Assembly (NCBI GenBank): GCA_015178975.1
Contig: WHVD01000004.1
Location: 1,674,001-1,738,000 of the forward strand
From: Hysterangium stoloniferum
Taxonomy: Eukaryota; Basidiomycota; Agaricomycetes; Hysterangiales; Hysterangiaceae
Length of the DNA stretch: 64,000 nt
Direction: 5' to 3'
Positions 44,506 through 55,839 of the stretch are shown one piece after another. The notes beneath the pieces are model-generated. The model was given only the letters and a program-made list of their open reading frames with translations. It did no database searches and was not told the origin of the DNA. Position 1 is the stretch's first letter. Every line of letters begins with the position of its first letter. The position numbers and the translations under genes are program-made.

Positions 44506-45635
44506 AGGAGCTTTCCAGATGTTTTAGCTTGTGCGGAAGCGACACTTGGCTGACTTTGTAGCATAGGTTTTAATGTGACAACCAGATCTCTGCATAAAAA
44601 ATGAAATGAGTGTATATATGCATCTCAGACAATATCAAAATTTCACCTTTGTGCGTCCAGTTGGGGTTCCAGGACAAAACCCTAGGTAGGGTTGACTGCA
44701 CTTATAACACAAATTTAATTGAAATTCTTTAGTTTGGGATGATAATAATGTGTCACTCAAGCTTTGGGGTAAGAGGTTGCACTTCAAGTTTAATTGCTCC
44801 AAAGAAACAACTGCTGCCACCGCCGTGAACAAGTCGGGGCTTGCGACGCCACACTGGTTTTGACTATTGCGGCGGAATGTATGTACCATGTGGCATTCCC
44901 CTGTGGTTTTCCACAGCTCATGGTGCCCCAACACCTCCATGATCCATTCTGAGCTCATAATTGTGCGCTTTGGTACATTTTACATCAGGCTTTACGCTGA
45001 GAAGTCGAGCTCAGCATCGTGTGCTTGGGGCGTGTTCCATCAGGCGCTACACTGGGAAGTCAAAGCATTCACGGCAATAGTTATTGTGCCATGACACAGA
45101 CTCATCCTGTTTCTCAGTGAAAAATCATGTCTAAGACCGTCACTTTGGTAGATCACATGAGTTGCTGAGAGGACCAATAGAATATTGTAGGGGGGGACTT
45201 TGGAATAATCAGAGGTGTCATAATTGTTTTGGCAATCTCACCAAACCCATTCTAGCTTATATATATCAGATGTATGGGATATTAGCTGTGTGCATGGTGT
45301 GAATATTTAAATGCTGATGTTTATCTCATTTGTGGGTTAACTTCTGGGTTTTATTGGAATACCCAAGAGAGTGTTTTTGATGTGAAGTGTGGTATATTTT
45401 GTCCCCAGAAAAACACCAAGAAACCACAATTATCTTCTAGCCACCTCACAAGTGGTGTGGCATTCGCAACTAGAGTTTAGACATTCACAGGCCAAAACCT
45501 CATACTATCTCCACTATTCATATATCTATGTTCAAATTTTCCATGATTACTGTAATAGCTGTCCTAGCCCATCATGGATCTGGCCATTTATCTTTCCCCT
45601 TGAAGAATATGTGTGTACTTCTTCATGTTTAGTCC
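44506..45635. other. Unassigned stretch
   Basis: Mixed composition, with a slightly more CpG-rich part at 44.8-45.1 kb. No open frame over about 110 codons and no recognised motif. Confidence 0.4.
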
Positions 45636-46037
45636 ACCCCCTCCAGTCATTATTGACAGAGAACCTGAGTTTGAAATCTCACAAATTTTAGACCAAAAAT
45701 AGATAAGCATCGACACACTTTTAAACTGCTTTACTTGGTCAAGTGGGTGGGTTACGAGGGCACAGATGAAGAGACATCTTGAATTTTGGCCATGGAACTC
45801 AGGAATGCCACAGAGATCATCACTGACTTTCACACAGCTTACCCACTCAAACCGGGACCATTATCCTCTCTCCAACTGCATTCCACAGACACCGTGTATA
45901 TGTTGGATTCACTTTATTTTTCCTTGTCACCCTATGTCTCTCTTTGCTTTTACAGGTTCTGGAATTGTCTGTTAAGTCTTGGCGGACCTTCTCATGGACT
46001 TTTTCATGTTTTTATTTGAAATTTTAAATCATTATTA

Positions 46038-46928
46038 TTAGTCTTTTTGCTCTACATTAATGGGGCTATGTTTTTCCCCAGTCTTGTTAAACTCTTTTTG
46101 GAGCTCCACCAGCTCCTCAGCCACCCCAGACTCCTCCTCGGGCTCCTCAGAACTCCCACCCCAGGACTCCTCATACACATATCCTCCATATTCCACCAAG
46201 AACTCCCAGAACCCTCTGTGGAGTCCCCATAGACTCTCCAATATAGTCTCTTGCACCCAGTTTCCCTCTTCAAGCAACCGGTTCTGGGCCACTATGCCCC
46301 CCACTATCTGCTCCAAAGTTTTCTCCAAGGCCCCAAGCCTTTCTGCCAAGCCACCCACTTCCCGCTTCACATGCCAGGGACCCTGTGGGCTTGTGAACCA
46401 GTGAGCACCCTGCTTTGAGGTGATGTACTGGAGCCATTTTCTTTGACTTCTGTTGTTTTTGGTCAGCCTTAGACATTTCTTGTGGACCTGCCACTTGCCT
46501 TTTGGGGGCTCTTGGCCTCCCTCTTGGCCTCCACCTCCTCACACTCTACCTCTACTGCTTTGTGCTAGTAAGCAACAGTCAGTGAAGTCAAAAAAATGTG
46601 TAAAAGTGAACTTACCTTGCCTGTGCCCTCTCTGTGGCTGCTCTGGCCCTCTCCACAGCTGCTCTGGTGTGCTCTGCAGCCACCCACGCTGCCTCCTCCT
46701 CTTCCTTCTTCTTTCACTCTTCAGCCTCCTTCTCAGTAACCACTGCCTGGTAATCTTGCTTGAGCTCCTCCACCTCCTCCCTCACCCTTTTCTCGTCCTC
46801 CTCCTGATGCCGCCACTGTTCTTCACACTGCTCAAATCATTGAGCAGCAGTGAGGGGGCCCAGTAACCAGCCTCTGTGGATCACCTGGCTCTTGTGTTTG
46901 GCCTTTGAGGTGTGAGTTTTGGACCCAT
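46038..46928 (-). CDS. Antisense accessory gene of Gyp-D, copy in D3' end at 46 kb
   Basis: On the strand opposite to pol, starting MGPKLTPQRP at 46928. It has a Glu/Arg-rich coiled-coil-like part and an intron with GTAAGT donor, CACTGAC branch-like site and CTAG acceptor (46565-46615 on the plus strand, 51 bp). The C-terminal part reads LAERLGALEKTLEQIVGGIV, then NRLLEEGNW and GFWEFLVEYGGYVYEE, ending SPINVEQKD. The same gene lies in the same place in the inverted copy at 56771-59717. It is a fossil with several interruptions, and its function is unknown. Confidence 0.6.
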
Positions 46929-47108
46929 TGCGAGTAGATGATGGGGGTATGAAAGAGGAGAAAATTTCTTATTTTGAATTTATATATAGGCTCATCACAG
47001 TTGAACCTTACCTTCCAGATCACATGACTCTTTGACACATACATGTAACCAATGAACTTTATCACATTCTAGGGCCTCTATGGGACTTTGGCCTTAAAGG
47101 GAGGGTAC

Positions 47109-48144
47109 TGTTAGGACCAGAAAACCCACCAGACTCCAGACCCCATCCAACATGCACCCAACTCTCTATAACCACCAGGTTACAGTTAACTGGAAAATGT
47201 TAAATTTGATGATGAAACACACCTTTTTATAGGGGGAGTCCACCAATTATTGCAACTTTTCATATGAAGATGCTAATTGTGGACCATGCATTTGGAGGTT
47301 AATGTGTGTCAGAACCACTATACACCTCCCAGAGCATCCAACCTATATTGTCAGGAGGTGCTACACTAACTGACACAAGATATTGAGACACAAAGTACTT
47401 TTATTACAAGCTTATTAAACCCTTGTATATTGTGTATTGCAATAGAGTCAACTCATACTATTTTTAATAGAAAACCCACTGGCACCCAGACCCCACTATA
47501 TGTGCCTGGCCCTCTATATGGTACCCAAAGTACAGTCACAACTGGAGTGCCTGCCAGGACCTGCGCATGTCAAACTTGTCTATATCCAACTCTGTCTCAC
47601 ACACCAGTCACTGGACTCTGCCCAGACAACCCATCAGCTCTCTAATGGAGCCCCATTCCCATTATGGTCAAATGATCTGTCATGTTTCACATCCTGCTTC
47701 TGTTCCATTCCATCCCTAACACCTAGTTTGGTGTTTACTCATCTCATTTCATGATTACCTGTTTTGATCTTTATTATCACTGGATTTGGAATTGCATACA
47801 TTCCACAGTCTATATAGTCTAGCTAATGTTGTACATACAATCCAGTCAGAAAATTGACTTAGTTCTCCCCCAGTAAGATAGTATATACCCCACTCAATTA
47901 CCATCTCTCATCTTTGAAACACAATGCTATTGACCTCGTTGGAGCCCACAGGCTTTCTGACTGTCCTCTTGACCTATCAACCTATTGACTACTCTGGGAC
48001 TCCCTGGGTTTCCCATCCACCTGTTTGAAATTGGACACCATGATCTCATGAGGGTGCAGTCTACATATAAGCTGAAGCCAAGTCCTACCAGAACATCTGC
48101 AGGTTTCTCTGGAAACCCTCCATGAGCCTGCATGACCCTTAACA
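47109..48144 (+). mobile_element. LTR-D, 3' LTR of Gyp-D copy 3
   Basis: TGTTAGGACCAG to CCCTTAACA. It is 1036 bp because a 272-bp insertion lies at 47198-47469. Without it the length is close to the 757 bp of the solo LTR at 54915. Confidence 0.85.
47198..47469. mobile_element. 272-bp insertion in LTR-D
   Basis: Bounded by GAAAA on both sides (47193-47197 and 47470-47474). Its ends are TGTTAAA and TTTAATA, a 7-bp imperfect inverted repeat. The uninterrupted sequence is seen at 54995-55010. It could be a small solo LTR or a MITE. No second copy in the window. Confidence 0.55.
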
Positions 48145-49067
48145 CTATTTTCTGACCACAACAGCCATAAAGATGCAACAGGAAGTAAACCTGGATAATG
48201 CAATCAAATCTACTTGTGATGCCTGTTCTAGTTGACTTGGAATTGTTCTTAAAGCTTATTATAAGACTCAGAACTTTTATTAGTCAACTCGCCCCAGTTC
48301 TAATATCTAACACCTTATACATGTGCTGTATGCCGGGGTGAGCTTAAATCCCCTGAAGAACCAGTGCCTATTATGTAAAAGGTTACACCTTGAGCTGAAG
48401 GTATATCTGAACTCATATATATTCAAGTAATTAATTAGAGATCGGAGACACGAATTGTGATGCTTAGAGATAGACGATGCGACAAGTGATTCCCTACATC
48501 GAGAGGGGGATGGCATACATCTGGCGGAGTATTGGATGGATGCCTGGTGTCACACCTTTGGGATCAGAAGGTCGGTACCTTTTTCACCGCCTGAAGTGAT
48601 GATACGCTTCTCAACCAGCTAGCCATTGGCACTTGGTAAGTTTTGAAAAAGCCCTAAACCCTCCGTACGTACAGTTGCCGCTTCTCTCACCGGCGACATA
48701 CACCTGGGCTACCCTGCATTCATTTAATTGATAAACTTTCCCTACCAGTCGAAGACGGTAGTATAATCTCTCAAAACGTGAACGTGTGAGTACAGTCGAA
48801 CAAGAAAATCAAAGACAACCAGGAGGTACAAGCGTTGTAAGATACTGTCGTGATAAAAGTAGACAAATGGTGCGGGTCCCACTTTAAAGAAAAAACAAAA
48901 ACACAGTGACATAAGAAGACTGGTAGATGGACTCCCAGCCTTTATGGAGAAAGTGATTGCAGCATAAAGACTGCCAGGCAGCGGTCAGCGTCAACCAAAA
49001 GCAATGTTATCACTTACACTTGTAAGAATCCTTAATAAATAATTTTCTTATAACGTTGGTACTTGGG
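48145..49067. other. Intergenic stretch, left edge of the host island
   Basis: CpG frequency rises to normal from about 48.3 kb. No gene is recognised. It forms the 3' flank of the zinc-cluster gene. Confidence 0.5.
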
Positions 49068-50358
49068 TTATATCACAGGATCCTCGGATCGACCGACAAT
49101 ATCTTGATCAGTGATCATTTCATTCACATGTGTGTCGATATGGCCCCCAGGAACCTGTTGTGCGTGGCGAGTAGACTTTCTCTTAGATCCGCCTGGCTTC
49201 TTGCCTCTACGTTTAGCATCGGATGGTCGGGAACCTTGCTTCTTCCGCGGCACAGACGCAACCTCTTCACCTTCATCGACCTCTTTCGGGCCATCGTCAA
49301 GTTTTTCACGAGTCGTTTCGACCGGATCCTCGTGCTCTGATTGCTGTTGGGGTAGCGGGTGTTGATTAGGGGGGACGGGGTATGGGAACCCGAAGGGGGG
49401 ATACGAGCCAGGCGGAAGCGGCGGATAGGCGTATTGTGCATGAGGAGGTGGTGGGAATGAAAGAGGTTCATCGGGCGCATGAGGGGTTTCTGCAGTCGAT
49501 GCATCAGGACTTGTATTGTCATCCTCCTGGCCGCTCTGCGTGCCAGGCCCATGTGAGGGCGGGATGGGGTAAAACGCGGGATAGTAGCCTTCAGGAGGTG
49601 GGAAGGATCCTGGAGGGGCGGGACCGCCTGGGAAGGATAGGGCATCAGTGGGGGGTGTCCATTCGTTGTTGGAGTTGCTCTGCACGGCTAGGGAGTAATA
49701 ATGTGAGGGGATGGAACCAAGAGACTGTAGAAAAAACCACACACCTTCCGGCTCACGTTCCTCCTGTCGCTTTTTCTTGTTATATCGACCCCTCAAAACG
49801 CCCCTTTCCCTCTCTTTACGAATACCATCACGGCAACTTTCCGACATGCCGTATTTAATGCACCTCTCACAGGGACGGGTTTCGTCACAGCGCTTGCAAG
49901 CCGTGGCGCAATTGGTACACTACAGCGTGGCGATAAGAAACTACATGGCGAAATTTTTGGCAAGAATCTCACCGCTATTTTCACTTGTTTACGCCTAGGC
50001 TTTAGCAAGACCCCGGGTATTGGCATGCCAGCCATCGATACTGGCATGTAACCTGACGGAACTTGTATATATCTGTATATCAATAAGTGGGGACCTTCTG
50101 ATATAAATCTAGAACACACGGATAGATCGTAGGAGGGTAGATAATTTGCTCTCCAGTGGCTGGAGGCACGTTGGGGTCTTGATTGGGAGGATGCTCGGGC
50201 GGATACCCGTAGAAAGAGAAAGTGGGAGGTCGGAAAGGCTGTCCGCTGGGTTGTTGTGGGTCGAATTGAGGCGTAGTTACTGCTGCATCGTCTCCTTCAA
50301 TCTCTGTTGGCGCGTCAACAGCGGGCTGTGCTGACGGTATTGGTTCGACTTCTGCCAT
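49068..50358 (-). CDS. Zn2Cys6 fungal transcription factor, 3-4 exons
   Basis: The start ATG at 50358 is in a good context (ACCATGG). Exons on the minus strand are 50358-50120, 50072-49973 and 49919-49068. Both introns have GT...AG ends, and the frame is kept, giving 396 residues. Splicing at 49972/49920 places KPRRKQVKIA next to CTNCATACKRC. The result is a canonical C-X2-C-X6-C-X5-C-X2-C-X8-C zinc cluster (Cys114, 117, 124, 130, 133, 142), followed by the basic stretch RKERERGVLRGRYNKKKRQ. The N-terminus and the middle are proline- and tyrosine-rich. A second basic run (DAKRRGKKPGGSKRK) near the C-terminus could be a nuclear signal. A 57-bp in-frame segment at 49688-49744 looks like a further intron (GTGTGT...CCCTAG); removing it gives 377 residues. 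It is probably a nuclear DNA-binding regulator. The target is unknown. Confidence 0.85.
49688..49744 (-). other. Possible intron 3 of the zinc-cluster gene, 57 bp
   Basis: GTGTGTGG...CTCAC...CCCTAG. The encoded residues (VWFFLQSLGS and following) are hydrophobic and unlike the polar surroundings. The length is a multiple of three, so sequence alone cannot decide. Confidence 0.5.
49920..49972 (-). other. Intron 2 of the zinc-cluster gene, 53 bp
   Basis: GTGAGATT...CTGTAG, phase 0, directly before the first cysteine of the zinc cluster. Confidence 0.85.
50073..50119 (-). other. Intron 1 of the zinc-cluster gene, 47 bp
   Basis: GTGTGTTCTAG...GATATACAG. Removing it joins TATCC to ATATATACAAG and keeps the frame (IYP then YIQVPSGYMP). 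Confidence 0.75.
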
Positions 50359-52019
50359 GGTCTATGTCGCTTTGTAGATGGAATATTGCGTAAAAGGAGT
50401 CTTCTAGCATGCTCGGTTAGAAAGATTGGTGCTGAGTGGTCTGGGTAGTCGGGTCAGCCCACTCACGCTCCGCCACAAACTTCCTGGTTTTCGTCGATCA
50501 CAGCTGTGAAGCTAAACTTCGGCATGTTTAACATCAACGTAAAGAGATTTAATAAACTAAGTTGTTAAATAAGCACCTACGAAGGCGATCCCCTTTGGAT
50601 TGTCTGACGTGACCAGCGAGATAAGCTGCGTAGGGGTGAGAAAAGCAAAATGGACGCAAACATCATAAGCGCCGGTACCGAATTGGACTTCCGCGCCTAC
50701 CTTCGCTTATTTCTTTGAATTAAAGGAAGCTCATATTTTTATTTCTTTATATTTCCTAATTTAGGCTGTTAACTGAGACATATTTGAATGGATACTGACA
50801 GAAGATATTCACACGTACGCCATCAATTCGCAGCTATTCTAGACTTCATTATGTAAGGAAACTACAATTTAGGGGGTTGATGGTTGTCGAGTTATTTCTT
50901 ATTAGTGTTTTGAAGCAAGGAACTTCAAGTTCCACCAGAGAGAGTAAGTGGGCCATCCTTATATATTCTTTTTCTTTCGAAGACAAACATGAGCGCCGTT
51001 CATCCCTTGAAAAGGGAACGCTTGTTGAAAATATATAAACAGACCAAATTAAGTTCGAACTACTAGGCTAGTGTAAAGCACTGTATGGCCGATTGTGAAT
51101 ATACTAATGTATACTACCTGCTCAAACGGTATACCCAAAAGGAACCTAGCAAAGCCACAAGCGTCCTCAACGTCTTGCAACACAAATATCAATAAACCCC
51201 AACAAAACTAAGTAACAAAATCAACCTCAACAGCTCGGCCATTCCTTCATCCGTAATGGAAAAAAAAGCAGGAAAAAACATTACGTTTTCCTTGTCTTTT
51301 TCTTGCTGTCGCAATCGTTTGGATAACCTTTGCGTGCAAAGAGCTCATTTTGCTCCACTACTAGTATCTGTGGATTAATGAGAATGGATCTTACAACTCA
51401 CCACGTTTGGTGACACAACGTTGATGTTCTTCGTGCTCAATGGCAGAGCGCTATGATTCTGTCGGCGGTGTGGATCCACCGCAGTCCACAACTAAACATA
51501 AGTGATTATGTAACGACCACAGAACTCCGTGACACCAATGTCGACCTGACAACGAGTGGAATTGTGTACAAAGCCATGCGTCTGGGTGTATGGGATTCCG
51601 ACGAAGCCAGTTGGCAATCGACAGTCACACTGGTGGAGTGTTGAATTTTGGGAATTTGGTAAGCGAGCTGCAAGGAACTCGAACCATACGGGGATATTAG
51701 GAAGCATTACTAAGGTACATATAGATGAGACTTGCATTATATTCCTTATCCGTTTACAACAAGTTGCCCGTCACCTACTCAGACAAACGGGAAGTTATTA
51801 GGTCTAGGAACACGGGATGGGATGCTGGTCTAACCCCTACGACTTTGTCTATCAATGCGGATATTTACATGTGGGTCGTGTTTAGAGACAGGTCACCACT
51901 TGGAAGACTACCCTAATGGACGCCACTCCCACTGTGTAGGATTATGGATCCTGCCTTGCGACACCGATGTCATCATATCTACATGAAAAACGAAGATATA
52001 CCTGGCGTGCAGTTAAAAA
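50359..52019. other. Intergenic region between the two host genes
   Basis: It holds the promoter side of the zinc-cluster gene (right of 50358) and the 3' side of the F-box gene. Open frames around 51453-51916 are short, overlap on both strands and show no motif. No transposon family of this window is seen here. Confidence 0.55.
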
Positions 52020-53594
52020 CTAATATCCATGAACAATGCCCACAAACTCGAACAGCCCACCGCTCTTCTTAGCGATTGCATCCAAAGCGTGAGACCACTC
52101 ATGTACAAACCTGGCTCGATTCACATGTGAGAGTGGTACTATTCTCAATGTAAGCTTCTCCAGCGCCACAAGACTCGACTCCATTTCCAATGTCATATCG
52201 GGTCGGCGACTTTGAACCATGTGTATGAGAGTGGTGAGATCGACGTCGATCGATAACAAGTCCAGCGAGCGGAGTTGGGGACAAAGACATGTCCTTGGGT
52301 GTGACGAGGGATTCCCAGTAAGTTCCTTCATAAGTTCAACTTGCGATACACCCTCTAACCGCAAGGAGCGAAGGTTGGTGAGTGGTTTCAATAGTGGAAG
52401 GAGTAGTGTGGTCCTCAGAAGATAAATTTCGTACTGATAATCTCCATTGGCCATAATGAGAGTTAACTTTTCCAACAAACGCTCCTTGGCAATAAAAAAT
52501 GTTGTTACTGAGCGGAGTATTTCATTCCACTCGTCGTCAGTGTTAAAATGGATGAGCTCAAACTCCCGGAGCTGTGGTGCTTGGATTGCATGCAAAACGT
52601 CCTCTAGTTGATCAATGCGGTCCACGTGTATGCAGAAAGAGTTCAACTGGGGAAGTGAATATTTGCGGTCTATGATACATTGAAAGCGGTAAATGATAAA
52701 CAAGTTCAGTTTGGTGATGTTGGGACAAGAATGCAGGATATCGAGGGACAAAGCATCGTCAAGTGTGAGACCACTGTCCATGTCGGAATGGATGGAGAGA
52801 TGAGATAGAATATTTGGATCGAAAGTGACAAGTCTCGCCAAATGCATATCATTGATGACCATATTTCTCAAATTTGGCGCATGGAAAAAGCCCTCCAACC
52901 CATGCGACATTGCCGGGTCGCTTTTCTCGTGCCACTTCAAAGAAACCTCCTCTAGTGAGGGCATATGGAATGGATAGTCACGAGGCTTTCCCAGCGCGTT
53001 CGAGATCTCGTCGTCGACAGTCAAGGTAATACTCCCCCAACGATGCAAATTGTTTACAAGTAGTTCCACGATCCATCCAGAATTCTCCCACAAATTCCCC
53101 TCAATATTCCCCTCCTCATCCACGAATAAGATACTGAGGAAAACGGGAAGACATCCCGAGTTTTTCAACCACATTGGGAGAAATCGTTCTGACCGCTTTG
53201 GTGAACGATCACGGAATATAGTCCACAACTGTGGTGTCGATCTGGCAATGTTGCTCCATCTCCTACACACTCTCATTAAGAGTAAAGGCGCATCGAGCAA
53301 GGAGGTAGATGTGCTAGTAGATTCTTTGTCAGGGAGACACTGAATAAAAATAAGCCCTAGTATCTCTGGAAGCAGCTTCCTAACTGGCGAGAGAAGGGCT
53401 CTACTGACATCGTTGGACCGTTGAAGGGCGATTTTTTGACGTGAAACTTCTTCCTGTTGGATTATCAACAGGGCCAAATGTTCGTCTAGTAATCTCATCC
53501 CTTTCTCCCGGCTGTCCACGATGCTGCATATCACTGCCTTTGAGATGTCGTCCGGTATATAGTCTCCCGCTAAAAGTTCAATTCCCAGTGGCAT
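52020..53594 (-). CDS. F-box domain protein, 524 residues
   Basis: A single uninterrupted frame with Met at 53594. Residues about 30-62 form a coiled-coil-like helix (LLDEHLALLIIQQEEVSRQK). Residues about 69-114 match the F-box-like domain of mushroom proteins: SPVRKLLPEILGLIFIQCLP, then LLMRVCRRWSNIARSTPQLW. The rest has the irregular leucine-rich character typical of this group (for example MPSLEEVSLKWHE, LRSLRLEGVSQVEL, CPQLRSLDLLSIDV). F-box proteins join substrates to SCF ubiquitin ligases through Skp1; this role follows from the family. The length is usual for the agaricomycete F-box expansion. A short ATATAAAATA lies only a few bases before the ATG. The gene looks intact and is convergent with nothing nearby. 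Confidence 0.85.
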   Translation of the reverse strand: MPLGIELLAGDYIPDDISKAVICSIVDSREKGMRLLDEHLALLIIQQEEVSRQKIALQRSNDVSRALLSPVRKLLPEILGLIFIQCLPDKESTSTSTSLLDAPLLLMRVCRRWSNIARSTPQLWTIFRDRSPKRSERFLPMWLKNSGCLPVFLSILFVDEEGNIEGNLWENSGWIVELLVNNLHRWGSITLTVDDEISNALGKPRDYPFHMPSLEEVSLKWHEKSDPAMSHGLEGFFHAPNLRNMVINDMHLARLVTFDPNILSHLSIHSDMDSGLTLDDALSLDILHSCPNITKLNLFIIYRFQCIIDRKYSLPQLNSFCIHVDRIDQLEDVLHAIQAPQLREFELIHFNTDDEWNEILRSVTTFFIAKERLLEKLTLIMANGDYQYEIYLLRTTLLLPLLKPLTNLRSLRLEGVSQVELMKELTGNPSSHPRTCLCPQLRSLDLLSIDVDLTTLIHMVQSRRPDMTLEMESSLVALEKLTLRIVPLSHVNRARFVHEWSHALDAIAKKSGGLFEFVGIVHGY

Positions 53595-54207
53595 CGTATT
53601 TTATATGACTTTAGGACGCCCCAAGTTAACTGGGCTTGTGGTAAGTACACGACGTTTAATATGGGAGGTGTTCAATGTACCCTTTAATAAAGGGTGAACG
53701 TAGTCGTAGTTATAGTGTTTGACTACAATACCCCTTTATTGTCTTATAATAGATCAACCAAATATAATTTAATAATTCACCCGAGGATCAGCTTCCGACG
53801 ATAGGTACTCATAGGTATTGAACAGGTATCTCGTATCTCGTCACTGAAGCATTTCAAACGTCTCAGACAGTGCTTTTTGTGGTATTTTAACTTGTTGCCA
53901 GAGATCCCGGTAGTCTTACCAGGGCTATTTCCTTCATAAACGTCAAATAGGTGTTGGATCACTGATGGCTGCGTGATACAAGTTAGAAGTGGTAAAAAGT
54001 GACTCCTTCTCTTCAATCTTCTTCCTTATTTAATGCGACATCCAGAGGTAACGGGAGCAGACGTGGTGGCGGACTTTGAATCAGGCCATAGCATTGTCTG
54101 AGATAATAAGGGGTAAAAAAGAAGGTACTATAATTTTTCGATCATTACAGTGTTTCAAACCTATTATTCGCTGTCAGGGAACTTAGTCTATTATTGCTAG
54201 AACTCCC
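53595..54207. other. Intergenic region upstream of the F-box gene
   Basis: Contains a 79-codon minus-strand frame (53777-54016, MKRRSHFLPLLTC) of unknown meaning. Nothing else is recognised. Confidence 0.5.
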
Positions 54208-54437
54208 TGTTGAAATACGCGTGTCTCTATCACGTACTCAAGTAGCAGAAGACCCTCGCAATCGCGCAGGGAGCTATATTCGCATGTAGCTATGTATATA
54301 AACCCTAAGAACAATATAGTGCTATATGGGGAAGACAATGGGAATGTGAAAAAAGAAATAATGGAACAATAGGGGAAGGGAACAATAGGGGAAGGGAACA
54401 ATGGAACATGAGCTTGGATGATGCTCGAAATCCAACA
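54208..54437 (-). mobile_element. Solo LTR of copia type, 230 bp
   Basis: On the minus strand it starts TGTTGGATTTCGAGC and ends TTTCAACA. CTCCC stands at both borders (54203-54207 and 54438-54442), as for a solo LTR. A TATATAAACCC lies near 54295, and AATAGGGGAAGGGAAC is repeated in tandem near 54370-54400. The right CTCCC could alternatively be the reverse of a polypurine tract. Confidence 0.65.
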
Positions 54438-54914
54438 CTCCCCACCCAAGCAGTTGGAACAAAGGAGAGTTTAACTCAATTGTGGACCATCTAACAGAGT
54501 CTATATCATTTTTCAATTTCATCAAATTCAGGGATGTGAATGGGATTTTGAATTGATTGATTACACACATGTTCTATGTGATGTTAAATCCTACAACCAC
54601 ATCTGGGAGTTTTGTGGATTTTTAATTGGACCATCCTCTGGCAAGTCACAGGAAAGATAAAGGGATACAGAATCCCACTGGACTATACAAAATTGAAGGA
54701 GTTTATATTCCATAATATGGTTGATGCTTAAAAGATCCTATGTACACCTGATCACCCCTCCATCTATCTTTTGGATCCTTAACCAATTTTAAATCTATTA
54801 AGGATCCAATAGAGATTTTTGGAGTTTATATAAGATAAGGCTCTACTACCCATACTAAAATCTTTCGGAGAGAGGGGTTTTCCCACTGAGAGTCTTTTTT
54901 GAGTTGGAGCCTTG
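54438..54914. other. Unassigned CpG-poor stretch
   Basis: It lies between two solo LTRs and continues after the second at 55672-55839, where GAGGGGGAGAG at the right border looks like a polypurine tract. Probably an old element body. No protein motif is recognised. Confidence 0.35.
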
Positions 54915-55671
54915 TGTTAGGACTGGAAAACCCACCAGGCTCCAGACCCCATCCTACATGCACCTGACTCTCTATACCCACCAGGTTACAGTTAACTGGA
55001 AAACCTGCAAGCATCTGGACCCTGCCTTATATGCACCCAACCCTCTATATGGTACCCAAAGTACAGTCACAACTGGAGTGCCTGCTGGGACCCACACATG
55101 TCAAACCTGTCTATATCCGACTCTGTCTCACACACCAGTCACTGGACTCCACCTGGACAACCCATCAGCTCTCTAACTGAGCCCCATTCCCTTTATGGTC
55201 AAATGACCTGTCATGTTTTGCATTCAACTTCCATTCCATTCTGTCCCTAACACCTAGTTTGGGGTTTACTCATCTTGTTTCATGATTACTTGTTCTGATA
55301 TTCATTATTACCAGATTTGGTATTGTATACATCCCACAGTTTATATAGTCTAGCTGATGTTGTACATACAATCTGGTCAGAAAATCAACCTAGTTCTCCC
55401 CCAGTAACTTAGTATATATCCCACTCTATTCCCATCTCTCATCTTTGAAACACAATGCTATCAACTTCATCAGAGCCTGCAGGCTTTCTGACTGGCCTCC
55501 CAACCTATCAACCTATCAACTACTCCCAGACTCTGCAGGTTTCCCATCTGCCTGTTTCAAATTGGACACCACAATCTCATGAGGGCATAGCCTATAAGCT
55601 GAAGCCAAGTCCTACCAGATTATACATGGGTTTCTCCAGAAACCCTCCATGAGCCTGCACATCCCTTAACA
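54915..55671 (+). mobile_element. Solo LTR-D, 757 bp
   Basis: TGTTAGGACTGG to TCCCTTAACA, with target duplication CCTTG at 54910-54914 and 55672-55676. It is the cleanest LTR-D in the window and serves as the length standard. Confidence 0.9.
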
Positions 55672-55839
55672 CCTTGTCCTACTCTGTGTGTTCCTCTTTG
55701 TAAGAGCTCAACTGAAGGATTACCAATTTTATGTCCATTGATGTGCCAGCTCGCTATCTCCAAAACCAAACCTTACACTTTTTGAGTAATTTGTCTCCAA
55801 TTTTGAATTCTTTTTCCCAGAGTGGTTTGAGGGGGAGAG

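Larger units (their letters stand above)
45636..48144 (+). mobile_element. Gyp-D copy 3, 3' end: chromodomain, antisense gene, 3' LTR
   Basis: The chromodomain region (PPVIIDREPEFEISQIL, then LVKWVGYEGT) is at about 45636-45870. The antisense gene is at 46038-46928, polypurine tract AAAGGGAGGGTAC at 47096-47108, and the 3' LTR 47109-48144. Everything upstream of the chromodomain is missing. CpG-poor; a broken fossil. Confidence 0.85.

Noticed and set aside
44062-44958. Host gene fragments in the 44-45 kb gap
   Set aside because: Overlapping short frames on both strands, no motif, no plausible splice pattern.
51398-51490. tRNA gene suggested by GGCAGAGCG
   Set aside because: No box B and no acceptor pairing.
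51453-51916. Small genes between the two host genes
   Set aside because: Frames are short, overlap on both strands and have no recognisable composition or motif.
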